Shown in pieces: positions 47,777 through 58,636 of a stretch of 64,000 bases of DNA. Both the position numbers and the translations under genes were made by a program. The notes beneath the pieces are model-generated. The model was not told where the DNA came from. It did no database searches and worked only from the letters and a program-made list of their open reading frames with translations. This DNA comes from Photobacterium indicum (lineage in GTDB: Bacteria > Pseudomonadota > Gammaproteobacteria > Enterobacterales > Vibrionaceae), in NCBI RefSeq assembly GCF_003026215.1, contig NZ_PYOC01000002.1:434001-498000 (forward strand), written 5' to 3'. Each line of letters starts with the position of its first letter. The stretch's first letter is position 1.

Positions 47777-48421
47777 TTATGATTTTAGCAACTTGGCAAT
47801 ATGCGCCTTCAGTACATCAATCGCGATTCGGTTTTTACCCCCACGCGGTACGATGATATCGGCATATTGTTTAGACGGTTCAATAAACTGCATGAACATA
47901 GGGCGTACCGTCTTTTGATACTGCACAAGCACAGATTCCATTGTACGACCACGTTCAGCAACATCACGCTGCAAACGGCGAAGTAAACAAATATCTAATG
48001 GCGTATCCATGAACACACTTGCGTGCATAATTTCACGTAAACGTGGGTCCGTTAATAAAAGAATACCTTCAAGAATGATCACTTTTTTAGGTGTCATTGG
48101 TGTGGTTTCTTTTAAACGAGTGTGTTCGCTGTAGCTATATTGAGGCACTTCAACAGCTTTGCCTTCGATCAACCGTTGCAGATGGTCACAAAGTAAATTG
48201 TGGTCAAGTGCATTTGGATGATCATAATTCGTTTTAACCCGCTCATCCATGGTCAGGTGACTTTGATCACTGTAGTAACAATCTTCCGTGATAACACCGA
48301 TCTGGTGATCGCCTACTTTTTCTTTTAATTCTTTATAAACAGTACTGGCAATCAAGCTTTTACCGGACGCAGAAGCACCTGCGATACCAATAATGACGCA
48401 TTGGTGTGAGTTTTCAGACAT
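47777..48421 (-). CDS. udk: Uridine kinase
   Basis: Udk phosphorylates uridine and cytidine with GTP or ATP in pyrimidine salvage. The product of about 214 residues has the P-loop GASASGKS (residues 15-22), [22 protein letters not shown], and the [12 protein letters not shown] lid. The frame is open to 48523, but ATG 48421 gives the length and start ([15 protein letters not shown]) of E. coli Udk. The upstream AGG is about 11 nt away, so initiation may be weak. It follows apbC by about 165 nt. Confidence 0.95.
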   Translation of the reverse strand: MSENSHQCVIIGIAGASASGKSLIASTVYKELKEKVGDHQIGVITEDCYYSDQSHLTMDERVKTNYDHPNALDHNLLCDHLQRLIEGKAVEVPQYSYSEHTRLKETTPMTPKKVIILEGILLLTDPRLREIMHASVFMDTPLDICLLRRLQRDVAERGRTMESVLVQYQKTVRPMFMQFIEPSKQYADIIVPRGGKNRIAIDVLKAHIAKLLKS

Positions 48422-48584
48422 ATCAGAAAGCACCTGTAAGACAACGAGACGAGGCGGAAAATTAACCGCATTATTATAGGCACTTGCAGCGCCAGAAGCC
48501 AGTAAAAATGTGACTTCCAGCACGCTTTGTTAGAAACCTGTCACATTTTTCTCATATTTAGTGCCTTTACTCATTCGTATACTC

Positions 48585-49661
48585 TTACATCGTACGAATT
48601 GTAATCTGCTCTGTAACCACGTCACCTTGCCAGAATAATCGACTCGCAACTTGTCCAGCAAGATCAATGTATGCAGCGGCTTGCTCTGAATCAGGCGATG
48701 CTGCGACGGTTGGCTTACCACGGTCGATATCTTCACGAATCGTAATATGCAGTGGTAGTTGCGCTAATAAAGGTACGGAATATTCTTTAGCCATGCGCTC
48801 TGCACCGCCAGTACCAAAAATAGTTTCATGATGGCCACAATTGCTACAAATGTGATAACTCATGTTTTCAACCAAACCCACGATAGGCACATCCACTTTA
48901 TCAAACATGCTTATACCTTTAATGGCATCAGCTAATGCTAAGTCTTGTGGTGTCGTAATAACAATCGCACCTGTTACAGGAATTTGTTGAGCAAGTGTCA
49001 ATTGGATATCACCCGTACCCGGTGGCATATCAATAACAAGATAATCGAGATCTGGCCACCATGTTTCAGTGATGATTTGTTGTAAGGCTTTTGATGCCAT
49101 CGGTCCACGCCAAATTGTAGCGCTCTCTGCAGGTACTAAATAGCCAACTGAATTCGTATACAAACCGCATGATTCAACAGGTAACATCATTTTGCCATCT
49201 GTTGATTGTGGCTTCTCATCTACCGTACCCAGCATCAAAGGTACAGAAGGGCCATAAATATCGGCGTCTAATAAGCCAACTTTTGCGCCTTGCTTCTGCA
49301 AGCCTAACGCTAAGTTAACAGCGGTTGTCGATTTTCCCACTCCGCCTTTTGCCGAGCTTACAACTATAATATTTTTAACGCCCTTTAGCGGTTGCTTTTT
49401 ACCACATGCCAATGGTGCAACACGACACTGAACAACAAACACCATACTGGCAGCTACATGATGCAACTCTTGTTGAGTCAGAATCCAATGTTCAAGTAAT
49501 TCAGTAATGGCGGTAGCAGCAAAAGGAAGGGTTATGGTCACTGTACCTTGAGCAGATACCGACACAATATTTTCAGTCTCTGCCCATTCTGAAATGAGTA
49601 AAGGGTGTTCAAAGTGATTTAACCAAAGACAGATATCTGCAACATTTTCAAAGCGAATCAT
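48585..49661 (-). CDS. apbC: Iron-sulfur cluster carrier ATPase ApbC/Mrp
   Basis: ApbC binds and transfers Fe-S clusters in the cytoplasm using a MinD/ParA-type ATPase. The product of about 358 residues has a short N-terminal MIP18-like region, the deviant Walker A SSAKGGVGKSTTAVNLA near residue 105, DADIYGPSVP, and the cluster-binding CXXC in HICSNCGHHE near 278. A frame opens at 49676, but ATG 49661 has GGGGA 8 nt upstream. It is divergent from metG, as in E. coli. Confidence 0.94.
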   Translation of the reverse strand: MIRFENVADICLWLNHFEHPLLISEWAETENIVSVSAQGTVTITLPFAATAITELLEHWILTQQELHHVAASMVFVVQCRVAPLACGKKQPLKGVKNIIVVSSAKGGVGKSTTAVNLALGLQKQGAKVGLLDADIYGPSVPLMLGTVDEKPQSTDGKMMLPVESCGLYTNSVGYLVPAESATIWRGPMASKALQQIITETWWPDLDYLVIDMPPGTGDIQLTLAQQIPVTGAIVITTPQDLALADAIKGISMFDKVDVPIVGLVENMSYHICSNCGHHETIFGTGGAERMAKEYSVPLLAQLPLHITIREDIDRGKPTVAASPDSEQAAAYIDLAGQVASRLFWQGDVVTEQITIRTM

Positions 49662-49938
49662 CGAATCATTCCCCATAAGGTTTAAGGCTCCACGTTCATA
49701 TTAGACTTATTATCGCACCCACTAACAACCTAGGTATAAGCAAAGTATTGAGGTAGTTAGGGAAAAGGATGGATTCATCTTCTTTTTCTTAATCCTACCA
49801 CTAATGTACTTAGACTGCCGCTGTTTAGACAGCGTTTAACTTGGATAAATCACCGACTGACGCTAGGCAATATGCTGCTGATCAGGTAATATTTGATGCT
49901 TATTCTATTTTTACCCATCATGAGCGAAATAAGTAATT

Positions 49939-51981
49939 ATGGCTGCAAACCCAAGAAAAATTCTGGTGACCTGCGCCCTACCGTACGCTAACGGTTCTAT
50001 CCACCTTGGCCACATGCTTGAGCATGTACAAGCGGATATTTGGGTGCGCTATCAGCGCCTTCGTGGTAACGAAGTACACTTTATCTGTGCAGACGACGCA
50101 CACGGTACTCCAATCATGCTTAAGGCCCAGCAGATGGGTATGGAACCTGAGCAAATGATTGCAGAAGTAAGCAAAGAGCACCAAGCTGACTTTGCAGGCT
50201 TCGATATTAGCTTTGATAACTATCACAGCACTCACAGTGACGAAAACCGTGAGCTAGCATCATTTGTTTATACTCAGCTAAAAGACAAAGGTTATATTAC
50301 TAACCGTACTATCTCTCAGCTATTTGATCCTGAGAAAGAGATGTTCCTGCCTGACCGTTTCGTAAAAGGCACATGCCCGAAATGTAAAGCAGAAGACCAG
50401 TACGGCGATAACTGCGATAATTGTGGCGAAACATATAGCCCAACAGATCTTATCGATCCGAAATCAGCAGTCTCTGGCGCAACGCCAATAATGAAAGATT
50501 CTGAGCACTTCTTCTTTGACTTACCACAATTCGAAGACATGCTTAAAGCGTGGACAAAGTCTGGTGCACTACAAACTGAAACCTCAAACAAAATGCAAGA
50601 ATGGTTTGAGTCTGGTCTTCAACAGTGGGATATCTCACGTGATGCACCTTACTTCGGTTTCGAAATCCCAGGTGAAACAGGCAAATACTTCTACGTATGG
50701 CTAGATGCACCAATCGGCTACATGGGTTCATTCAAGAACTTATGTGATAAGCGCAACGATCTTGATTTTGACGAATTCTGGAAGAAAGACAGCACAACTG
50801 AGCTTTATCATTTTATTGGTAAAGACATTGTGTACTTCCACAGCCTATTCTGGCCTGCAATGCTTGAAGGCGCAGGTTTCCGTAAACCAAACAATGTATT
50901 TGTACATGGTTACGTAACAGTAAATGGCGCGAAAATGTCAAAGTCGAAAGGTACCTTTATTAAAGCAGGTACTTACCTTGAACACCTAGACCCTGAATGT
51001 CTACGTTACTACTACGCTGCGAAGCTAAATAGCCGTATTGATGATTTAGATCTTAACCTTGAAGACTTTACACAACGTGTAAACAGCGATGTTGTAAACA
51101 AGATCGTGAACCTTGCTTCACGTAACGCTGGTTTCATTGCTAAGCGTTTTGAAGGTAAGTTGTCTGACACATTCGCAGAACCAGCGCTTTATGCTGAGTT
51201 TGCAGATGCTGCAGACCGTATTGCTGAACTTTACGAAACGCGCGAATTTAGCCGTGCTATCCGTGAAATTACAGCACTTGCTGATAAAGCAAACCAATAC
51301 ATTGATGAAAAAGCACCTTGGGTTGTGGCTAAGCAAGAAGGTCAAGACCAAGAACTACAAGATATCTGTTCTGTGGGTATCAACTTGTTCCGTGTTCTGA
51401 TCACTTACTTGAAGCCAGTAATGCCATTGCTTGCTGAACGTACTGAAGCATTCTTAAACGAAACGCTAACATGGGAAGGTGTGGCACAGCCATTAACTAA
51501 CCACGAAGTGACTAAGTTTAAAGCGCTATTCAATCGTATTGATCCTAAGCATGTTGAAGCGATGGTTGAAGCATCTAAAGATGATGCAGCAGTAGCACAA
51601 GCACTGATCGAATCAGCAAAACCAACTGGCCCTCTTATTGATGAGCCAATTGAAGCTGAAATTGAATTCGATGACTTTGCTAAAATTGATATGCGAATCG
51701 CGAAAATTGTATCGTGTGAAGCAGTGCCAAAAGCAAATAAACTACTGAAGTTCCAATTGGATATCGGTGGTGAAATGCGTCAAGTATTCTCGGGTATCAA
51801 ATCAGCATACACACCAGAAGAGCTTGTCGGTAAGCACACCGTAATGGTTGCGAACCTTAAACCTCGTAAGATGAAATTTGGTATGTCTGAAGGTATGATC
51901 CTCGCAGCAGGACCTGGTGGTAAAGATCTTTGGATCTTAGAACCACACGAAGGTGCTCAACCTGGTATGCGTGTTATGTAG
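49939..51981 (+). CDS. metG: Methionyl-tRNA synthetase
   Basis: MetG charges tRNA-Met and initiator tRNA. The 680-residue protein has the class I HIGH-type motif HLGH (22-25), the zinc knuckle CPKC...CDNC (about 145-162), KMSKS at 332-336, and a C-terminal tRNA-binding domain beginning [14 protein letters not shown] near 575. It is the long, dimeric E. coli form. The ribosome-binding site is weak (TAAG). A terminator lies 19 nt past the stop codon. The 275-base gap to apbC must hold both promoters. Confidence 0.97.
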   Translation: MAANPRKILVTCALPYANGSIHLGHMLEHVQADIWVRYQRLRGNEVHFICADDAHGTPIMLKAQQMGMEPEQMIAEVSKEHQADFAGFDISFDNYHSTHSDENRELASFVYTQLKDKGYITNRTISQLFDPEKEMFLPDRFVKGTCPKCKAEDQYGDNCDNCGETYSPTDLIDPKSAVSGATPIMKDSEHFFFDLPQFEDMLKAWTKSGALQTETSNKMQEWFESGLQQWDISRDAPYFGFEIPGETGKYFYVWLDAPIGYMGSFKNLCDKRNDLDFDEFWKKDSTTELYHFIGKDIVYFHSLFWPAMLEGAGFRKPNNVFVHGYVTVNGAKMSKSKGTFIKAGTYLEHLDPECLRYYYAAKLNSRIDDLDLNLEDFTQRVNSDVVNKIVNLASRNAGFIAKRFEGKLSDTFAEPALYAEFADAADRIAELYETREFSRAIREITALADKANQYIDEKAPWVVAKQEGQDQELQDICSVGINLFRVLITYLKPVMPLLAERTEAFLNETLTWEGVAQPLTNHEVTKFKALFNRIDPKHVEAMVEASKDDAAVAQALIESAKPTGPLIDEPIEAEIEFDDFAKIDMRIAKIVSCEAVPKANKLLKFQLDIGGEMRQVFSGIKSAYTPEELVGKHTVMVANLKPRKMKFGMSEGMILAAGPGGKDLWILEPHEGAQPGMRVM

Positions 51982-52000
51982 CGCTATACATCTTAATACT

Positions 52001-52025
52001 AAGGAGCCTATTGGCTCCTTTTTTT
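52001..52025 (+). terminator. Intrinsic terminator of metG
   Basis: AAGGAGCC and GGCTCCTT form a stem around TATT and are followed by seven T in all. Confidence 0.92.
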
Positions 52026-52559
52026 ATAAGTAATGTCAACCTAAACAGACCTCTTACTCATCTTTGATCGTATAGTTACCGGACAATACTGAAATAAAAC
52101 GCTATTTATGCACAAAACATTCAACCAGACTATCACTCTTTACCGCACCAAAATGCAACATTTAACACTGCTAATATAGTTCAAATCCAGTTTATTTAAC
52201 CAACTCGTTGTAAACTGTTCAATTTTACCTCCGAACAGCCCCAAAAAAAGCATTTATATTTGTTAACAGCACTTTCGAGTTACATGCAAAAATTCACCCT
52301 TAATTAGATATTACTCTACCGAATCTACGCTAATAGTGCCGTGAGCTTAACAAAATCGACTATGATTTAACCACGATGTTAACGCACAGTTAAATATTCT
52401 ATTTTTCAAGCTTAAGATGGCATAAAAAGTGTGATCTAAAACAGACCTTTGCACTTTAGATAACATTTTACTTCGCTTTAACACCCAAACTACTGCTAAT
52501 CTGCTCCGCACTCTGATGAGTGATTTACAGAGTGAATAATTATAAGGAGTGTTCTATTC
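52026..52559 (+). other. Long AT-rich region upstream of the GltP-type symporter
   Basis: The 534 bases hold no open frame that I can support. TGTGATCTAAAACAGA near 52430 keeps only the left half of a CRP site, and GTTAAC occurs near 52262 and 52378. The length suggests a complex promoter or long leader, or an unseen small RNA. Confidence 0.4.
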
Positions 52560-53873
52560 ATGAATACAGATAAGAAAAAGATGTCTCTAACTGGCCGAGT
52601 TATCCTCGGTATGCTTTTAGGCATATTAACAGGATTTATCATTCGCTCTCTGTTTGCCGATACGGCTTTCATTCACGAATATATCGTGAACGGTTTATTT
52701 GACGTAGGTGGGAAAATCTTTATCGCAAGCTTAAAAATGCTTGTGGTTCCATTAGTATTCGTATCTTTAGTGTGTGGTACTAGCTCACTAAAAGATATCA
52801 GTACTCTAGGCCGTCTTGGTGGTAAAACCGTCCTGTTTTATCTCGTTACTACGGCACTAGCGATTACTCTTGCACTAACAATGGGTACAATCTTCCAACC
52901 AGGTGCAGGTGCTGACCTTTCTGCTGCAACAACTTTTGCATCTAAAGAAGCTCCATCATTAGGCGATGTCATTGTTGGTATGTTCCCAACAAATCCAATA
53001 AGCTCAATGGCACAAGGCAATACACTGCAAATTATCGTATTTGCGATTTTATTTGGTATTGCTATTAGTGCTGCTGGTAAAGCAGGCGAACGTATTGCCG
53101 CTCTATTCGTTGACTTAAACGCCGTAATCATGAAGTTGGTTGCATTATTGATGAACATTGCACCATACGGTGTGTTCTTCTTAATGGCCAAACTATTCAC
53201 AGGTCTAGGCTTAGATGCAATCTACAATCTTCTAGGTTACTTCTTAGTACTTGCTGCAACACTATTACTACACGGTTTCGTCACTTACAGTGTAATGCTG
53301 AAAGCATTCTCAGGTTTAAGCCCGATTGTTTTCTTGAAGAAAATGGAAGATGCTGTAATGTTTGCATTCTCTACCGCATCTTCAAATGCCACCATTCCTG
53401 TCACAATGGAGACAGCAACAAAGCGTCTTGGTGTAAATAACAAGATTGCATCATTCACTGTTCCTCTAGGTGCAACCATCAATATGGATGGTACTGCGAT
53501 CATGCAGGGTGTCGCGACCGTATTTATCGCACAAGCATTCAATATTGACCTCACGATGAGTGACTACCTAGCCGTTATCATGACAGCAACATTAGCTTCT
53601 ATCGGTACTGCAGGTGTTCCTGGTGTTGGTCTAATCATGCTTGCGATGGTACTTAACCAAGTAGGTCTACCTGTTGAAGGTATCGCGCTTATCATGGGTG
53701 TTGACCGTTTACTAGATATGATTCGTACTGCGGTAAACATCACGGGTGATAGTGTTGTTACTTGTATCGTTGCTAAGTCTGAAAATGAAATGAATATTGA
53801 TGTTTTCAATAACCCGAAAGCGGGTGAGAAAGACGAAGAAGTTCACTTCCATACCCTAAAACAAAATAGCTAA
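52560..53873 (+). CDS. Dicarboxylate/amino acid:cation symporter, GltP/GltT type
   Basis: The 437-residue inner-membrane protein takes up glutamate, aspartate or C4-dicarboxylates with protons or sodium. It shows the family's Ser-rich hairpin (STASSNATIPVT, about 272), NMDGT (about 307), GTAGVPGVG, and DRLLDMIRTAVNITGD (about 381-396) with the substrate- and cation-binding Asp, Arg and Asn. TAAGGAGTG precedes the ATG. The Arg in DMIRTAVN is that of acidic amino acid carriers, which favours glutamate/aspartate, but the exact substrate is not proven. Confidence 0.92.
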   Translation: MNTDKKKMSLTGRVILGMLLGILTGFIIRSLFADTAFIHEYIVNGLFDVGGKIFIASLKMLVVPLVFVSLVCGTSSLKDISTLGRLGGKTVLFYLVTTALAITLALTMGTIFQPGAGADLSAATTFASKEAPSLGDVIVGMFPTNPISSMAQGNTLQIIVFAILFGIAISAAGKAGERIAALFVDLNAVIMKLVALLMNIAPYGVFFLMAKLFTGLGLDAIYNLLGYFLVLAATLLLHGFVTYSVMLKAFSGLSPIVFLKKMEDAVMFAFSTASSNATIPVTMETATKRLGVNNKIASFTVPLGATINMDGTAIMQGVATVFIAQAFNIDLTMSDYLAVIMTATLASIGTAGVPGVGLIMLAMVLNQVGLPVEGIALIMGVDRLLDMIRTAVNITGDSVVTCIVAKSENEMNIDVFNNPKAGEKDEEVHFHTLKQNS

Positions 53874-53908
53874 TTACACGTTTAATACCGCTGTAATCAA
53901 CTAGATCT

Positions 53909-53943
53909 AAGGCTTCGCTATTCTCTATAGCGAAGCCTTTTTT
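53909..53943 (+). terminator. Intrinsic terminator of the symporter gene
   Basis: AAGGCTTCGCTAT pairs perfectly with ATAGCGAAGCCTT around five bases and is followed by a T run. Confidence 0.93.
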
Positions 53944-54113
53944 CTGTATCAATATAGTGCAACACTCACTAAAACAGCGCAAATGCTTGCCCTTTATTCT
54001 ATCTTACAAATATAAGTCATTGTTTAACTCACTATAAAATAACAACACTAGTAGGCATAGATATTGCTCAACCATATTACGTATGAGATTTTATACCAAT
54101 ATTTGGAGGAGTT

Positions 54114-54983
54114 ATGTTGATACTATTACTACTCGTAATAATCTTTGGTGCTAGTTGCTTCTTCCTTTGGCAGGCAAGAGAAAATAAGCGCTTTTTACAA
54201 ACTCGGTTTGATCAAGTCATCGGCCTTCGACAGCTTATTTTTTTACTACGATTTCATCGCCGTGAAACACATCACTTTTTATCTCAGTCTCATCCACTTG
54301 AAACAGCACAATTAAATGAAGTCGTTGCGATCAAATCATTGATGAAGATCTTGTCTTCTCGAGCCGATAAGGTGCATAAACCCATGTATCGTATTCTTGC
54401 AAAGCAAATCAATAAATTATTGGATGAATGGTTAAGCTATTCTGTTCGCCGTAATCAAGCCGCTCATGGAAAAGCGATTCGACATGTTTTGTACTTAATT
54501 GATGATGTGGTCACCCAAAGCTTGCTCGCGGCAGATAAAGAAGCGCTATTTAAAACCTATCAAACCGCTTGGCCTATTACTTTAAATTCGATTGATAGTT
54601 TAAGTCGATTTCGCTACGCCATTGATAGTTACACCTTAGGAAAAAACTCAAGTAAGCGTGAGTTAAGGATACACATAAGTGTTATTCAGCGTCGATTAGG
54701 ACAGATAGCCTTACTAACAAATAAGCCGCCGCTCACTTTCATGATTGAAGATCTAATGTTGGAGTTTGAGAGCATCAATTTACAAGCAAGAAATTTGGAA
54801 GACGTTAAAGGTGAACTATACCAATTATCACTTAAAATCTCTGATACGATTTTCAATTTATTCGACATCATCTTGACTAATATCGCGACTGATATTTCTG
54901 TTCGTTTTCCTGAACTTCAGCACACTAGCAGCAATGTAGTGGCTTTTCAGAAAACACCAAACTTGTATTCTATTTCACACTAA
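54114..54983 (+). CDS. Membrane-anchored helical protein of unknown function
   Basis: The 289-residue product has one N-terminal membrane segment (ILLLLVIIFGASCFFLW). The remaining 260 residues are almost entirely predicted helical, with heptad-like stretches (LQTRFDQVIGLRQLIFLL and LEDVKGELYQLSLKI). The layout resembles a sensing four-helix bundle on the other side of the membrane, but no domain is recognised and no signalling output domain is attached. TTTGGAGGAGTT gives it a very strong ribosome-binding site, which supports a real gene. It is convergent with serS. Confidence 0.75.
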   Translation: MLILLLLVIIFGASCFFLWQARENKRFLQTRFDQVIGLRQLIFLLRFHRRETHHFLSQSHPLETAQLNEVVAIKSLMKILSSRADKVHKPMYRILAKQINKLLDEWLSYSVRRNQAAHGKAIRHVLYLIDDVVTQSLLAADKEALFKTYQTAWPITLNSIDSLSRFRYAIDSYTLGKNSSKRELRIHISVIQRRLGQIALLTNKPPLTFMIEDLMLEFESINLQARNLEDVKGELYQLSLKISDTIFNLFDIILTNIATDISVRFPELQHTSSNVVAFQKTPNLYSISH

Positions 54984-55021
54984 TAGCAATGTTCGTTTCT
55001 CATTCTGATTATATTGCACAT

Positions 55022-55052
55022 ATAAAAAAACCCAGCCTTAGCTGGGTTTCTT
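55022..55052 (-). terminator. Terminator of serS
   Basis: On the minus strand AAACCCAGC and GCTGGGTTT pair around TAAG and are followed by a run of T. Confidence 0.9.
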
Positions 55053-55076
55053 CTTTATCGCTAACCTCTTGAGAGA

Positions 55077-56384
<1,308 letters not shown>

Positions 56385-56494
56385 TTAATATTCTGAAGTG
56401 CTCGTTATTTAGGCAGTTATTGCCAAAATAATCTTAAATTTCGGTACGTCAGGAACTCTGACGCCAATTGCTTAACGATACCCAAAAAGCCTTA

Positions 56495-57835
56495 TTATTG
56501 GTAGCGCTTTAATGTGCTTTTAGCATCTAATGAAGCAAGATAATCCAATTTTTCGGCAATTTTGGTTTCTAAGCCACGATTTGATGGTTCATAGTAGCGT
56601 GTATCTTTCAATTCAGGAGGGAAATAGTTCTCACCCGCAGCATACGCACCTGGCTCATCATGCGCATAACGATATTCAGCACCATAACCCAATTCTTTCA
56701 TTAATTTAGTTGGGGCATTACGCAAATGAGGTGGTACTTCATAGTCAGGGTGATGAGCTGCATCTTGCTTTGCTTTTGCAAACGCCACATAAACCGCATT
56801 ACTTTTAGGGGCACAAGCAAGATATACAATCGCCTGAGCAATAGCACGCTCACCTTCGTATGCTCCGATGCGGGTAAAACAATCCCATGCTGATACCGCA
56901 ACCTGCATTGCTCGAGGATCAGCATTACCGATATCTTCAGAGGCAATCGCTAATAGTCGTCGCACAATATATAGCGGATCACAGCCTGCTTGCAGCATAC
57001 GTGCAAACCAGTACAAAGCACCATCTGGGTTAGAGCCGCGAATTGATTTATGCACTGCCGAAATCATGTCGTACCAGAGATCACCTTTATTATCAAAGCG
57101 CCCTATTTTCTCGCCTGCCACTTCAGCAAGAAGCTCTAACGTGATTTGCTTCATGCCTTCTTTATTTTCTTCTGCCATATCAATTAACTGTTCAAGATAA
57201 TTGAGTGACATACGAGCATCACCACACACCAGCTCGGAAAGGCGTTCTTTTACATCATCAACAAATTCAAGTTTCGTATCAGATATACCACGAGAACTAT
57301 CATTGAGTGCTTGCTCAACAACTGCCAACACTTCTGCCGTTTCTAATGATTTCAACTTATAAACACGTGCACGAGACAACAATGCGTTATTTAGCTCAAA
57401 TGATGGATTCTCTGTCGTGGCACCAATGAAAGTCACCGTGCCATCTTCAATATGAGGCAGAAAAGCATCTTGCTGACTTTTATTAAAACGATGCACCTCA
57501 TCTACAAATAATATCGTGCGTCGCCCTGCCATTTTATTTTCGCGGGCTTTATCGATAGCAATACGGATATCTTTAACGCCAGAAGTGACTGCAGATACAC
57601 GTTCCACTTCTGCATTCGCATAATTAGCTGCCACTTCGGCTAATGTTGTTTTCCCTGTGCCCGGCGGTCCCCAAAGAATCATCGAATGCAGGTGGCCCGC
57701 TTCTAAGGCACGTCGTAGTGGTTTCCCTTCACCAAGGATATGTTGCTGACCAATGTATTCTTCAACAGTACGAGGTCGCATTCTTGCCGCTAGCGGGCGG
57801 AAATCAGATGAAAAATCAAGACTGAAGTTACTCAA
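56495..57835 (-). CDS. rarA: Replication-associated recombination protein A (MgsA/WRNIP1 family ATPase)
   Basis: RarA is an AAA+ ATPase acting at stalled replication forks. The product of about 446 residues has Walker [10 protein letters not shown] (about 55-63), Walker [16 protein letters not shown], sensor [10 protein letters not shown] and the C-terminal MgsA domain ([31 protein letters not shown]). A frame opens at 57880, but a TTG at 57835 has AAGGGAG 8 nt upstream and gives the start LSNFSLDF, which lines up with the E. coli start. The TTG start is therefore likely. Confidence 0.95.
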   Translation of the reverse strand: MSNFSLDFSSDFRPLAARMRPRTVEEYIGQQHILGEGKPLRRALEAGHLHSMILWGPPGTGKTTLAEVAANYANAEVERVSAVTSGVKDIRIAIDKARENKMAGRRTILFVDEVHRFNKSQQDAFLPHIEDGTVTFIGATTENPSFELNNALLSRARVYKLKSLETAEVLAVVEQALNDSSRGISDTKLEFVDDVKERLSELVCGDARMSLNYLEQLIDMAEENKEGMKQITLELLAEVAGEKIGRFDNKGDLWYDMISAVHKSIRGSNPDGALYWFARMLQAGCDPLYIVRRLLAIASEDIGNADPRAMQVAVSAWDCFTRIGAYEGERAIAQAIVYLACAPKSNAVYVAFAKAKQDAAHHPDYEVPPHLRNAPTKLMKELGYGAEYRYAHDEPGAYAAGENYFPPELKDTRYYEPSNRGLETKIAEKLDYLASLDAKSTLKRYQ

Positions 57836-57858
57836 AATAACCACTCCCTTAAAGACAG

Positions 57859-57885
57859 AAAAGGTGGCATTAAATGCCACCTATT
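57859..57885 (-). terminator. Hairpin between lolA and rarA, possible attenuator
   Basis: On the minus strand GGTGGCAT and ATGCCACC pair around three bases and are followed by TTTTCTG, just before the rarA ribosome-binding site. Confidence 0.65.
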
Positions 57886-57911
57886 TTAAATAGTATTTTC
57901 TAAGCCAATAT

Positions 57912-57938
57912 AAAAAAACACCTAACGTTAAGTGTTCT
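57912..57938 (-). terminator. Terminator of lolA
   Basis: On the minus strand AACACTTAACGTTAGGTGTT forms a hairpin with one T-G pair and a TAACGTTA centre, followed by seven T. It starts about 20 nt past the lolA stop codon. Confidence 0.75.
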
Positions 57939-57955
57939 TATTTTTGACGTTTTTA

Positions 57956-58573
57956 TCAATTTCGTTGGTCATCAAGCTCTACACCTTTTGGAGGCGTAAA
58001 AGTAAATAAATTCGCTTTTGGCACTTGCTTGCTGAACTGACGGAATTTGAAATTACTGCGTTGACCATCTTGCTCTACAACAGAAAAATTACGCACCTCA
58101 CCCGATTTTGCAACGGTAACAACAAATTTACCCATCGTTGAAGTTGTATCTTTCGGCGTTAGCGTAAAGGTGTCTGACGTTTGAGCCACGTTATAATTAG
58201 CCCAATCACTCGCGCTATTACGGGTTAACAGTACAAACGGTGTTTGCTCCGTGGCATCTTTCAACCACATAGCAGTGACTTGCTCAATAAATGGGCTGTA
58301 GTACCACAAGGTTTTACCATCAGAAACCAGTAAATTTTCATCAGGGGTGACGGTGTTCCAGCGAAATAAATTAGGACGTTTAATTGTTACGTCCCCTTTT
58401 CCTTCTACCAGTACATCACCTTCAGGACTAACAACTTTCTGGTCAAAATTAGCACTGAATGCATTCACTAAACTCAAACGAGAGCTTAACTCTTGCTGTG
58501 GGTTTGCCCATGCAGCAGAAGACAATACCAATGGTGCAGCCAAAAACAGCCCTATCATTGCTTTTTTAATCAT
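57956..58573 (-). CDS. lolA: Outer-membrane lipoprotein carrier protein
   Basis: LolA ferries lipoproteins across the periplasm from LolCDE to LolB. The 205-residue product has a Sec signal peptide (MIKKAMIGLFLAAPLVLSSA, cleavage after AWA) and the LolA fold with FSANFDQKVVSPEG, GKGDVTIKRPNLFRW and GKTLWYYSPFIEQVT. It lies 63 nt downstream of ftsK, as in E. coli and vibrios. Confidence 0.95.
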   Translation of the reverse strand: MIKKAMIGLFLAAPLVLSSAAWANPQQELSSRLSLVNAFSANFDQKVVSPEGDVLVEGKGDVTIKRPNLFRWNTVTPDENLLVSDGKTLWYYSPFIEQVTAMWLKDATEQTPFVLLTRNSASDWANYNVAQTSDTFTLTPKDTTSTMGKFVVTVAKSGEVRNFSVVEQDGQRSNFKFRQFSKQVPKANLFTFTPPKGVELDDQRN

Positions 58574-58636
58574 TTTACAACCTACTTATATATTCGTTAT
58601 GTTGAGGATCTACCCTCAACACAACATCATTAATAG

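Noticed and set aside
48530..48736. 68-codon frame at the end of apbC
   Set aside because: It overlaps the conserved apbC frame and has no homology that I recognise.
52425..52445. CRP-like site upstream of the symporter
   Set aside because: Only the TGTGA half is good; the second half (ACAGA) does not fit TCACA.
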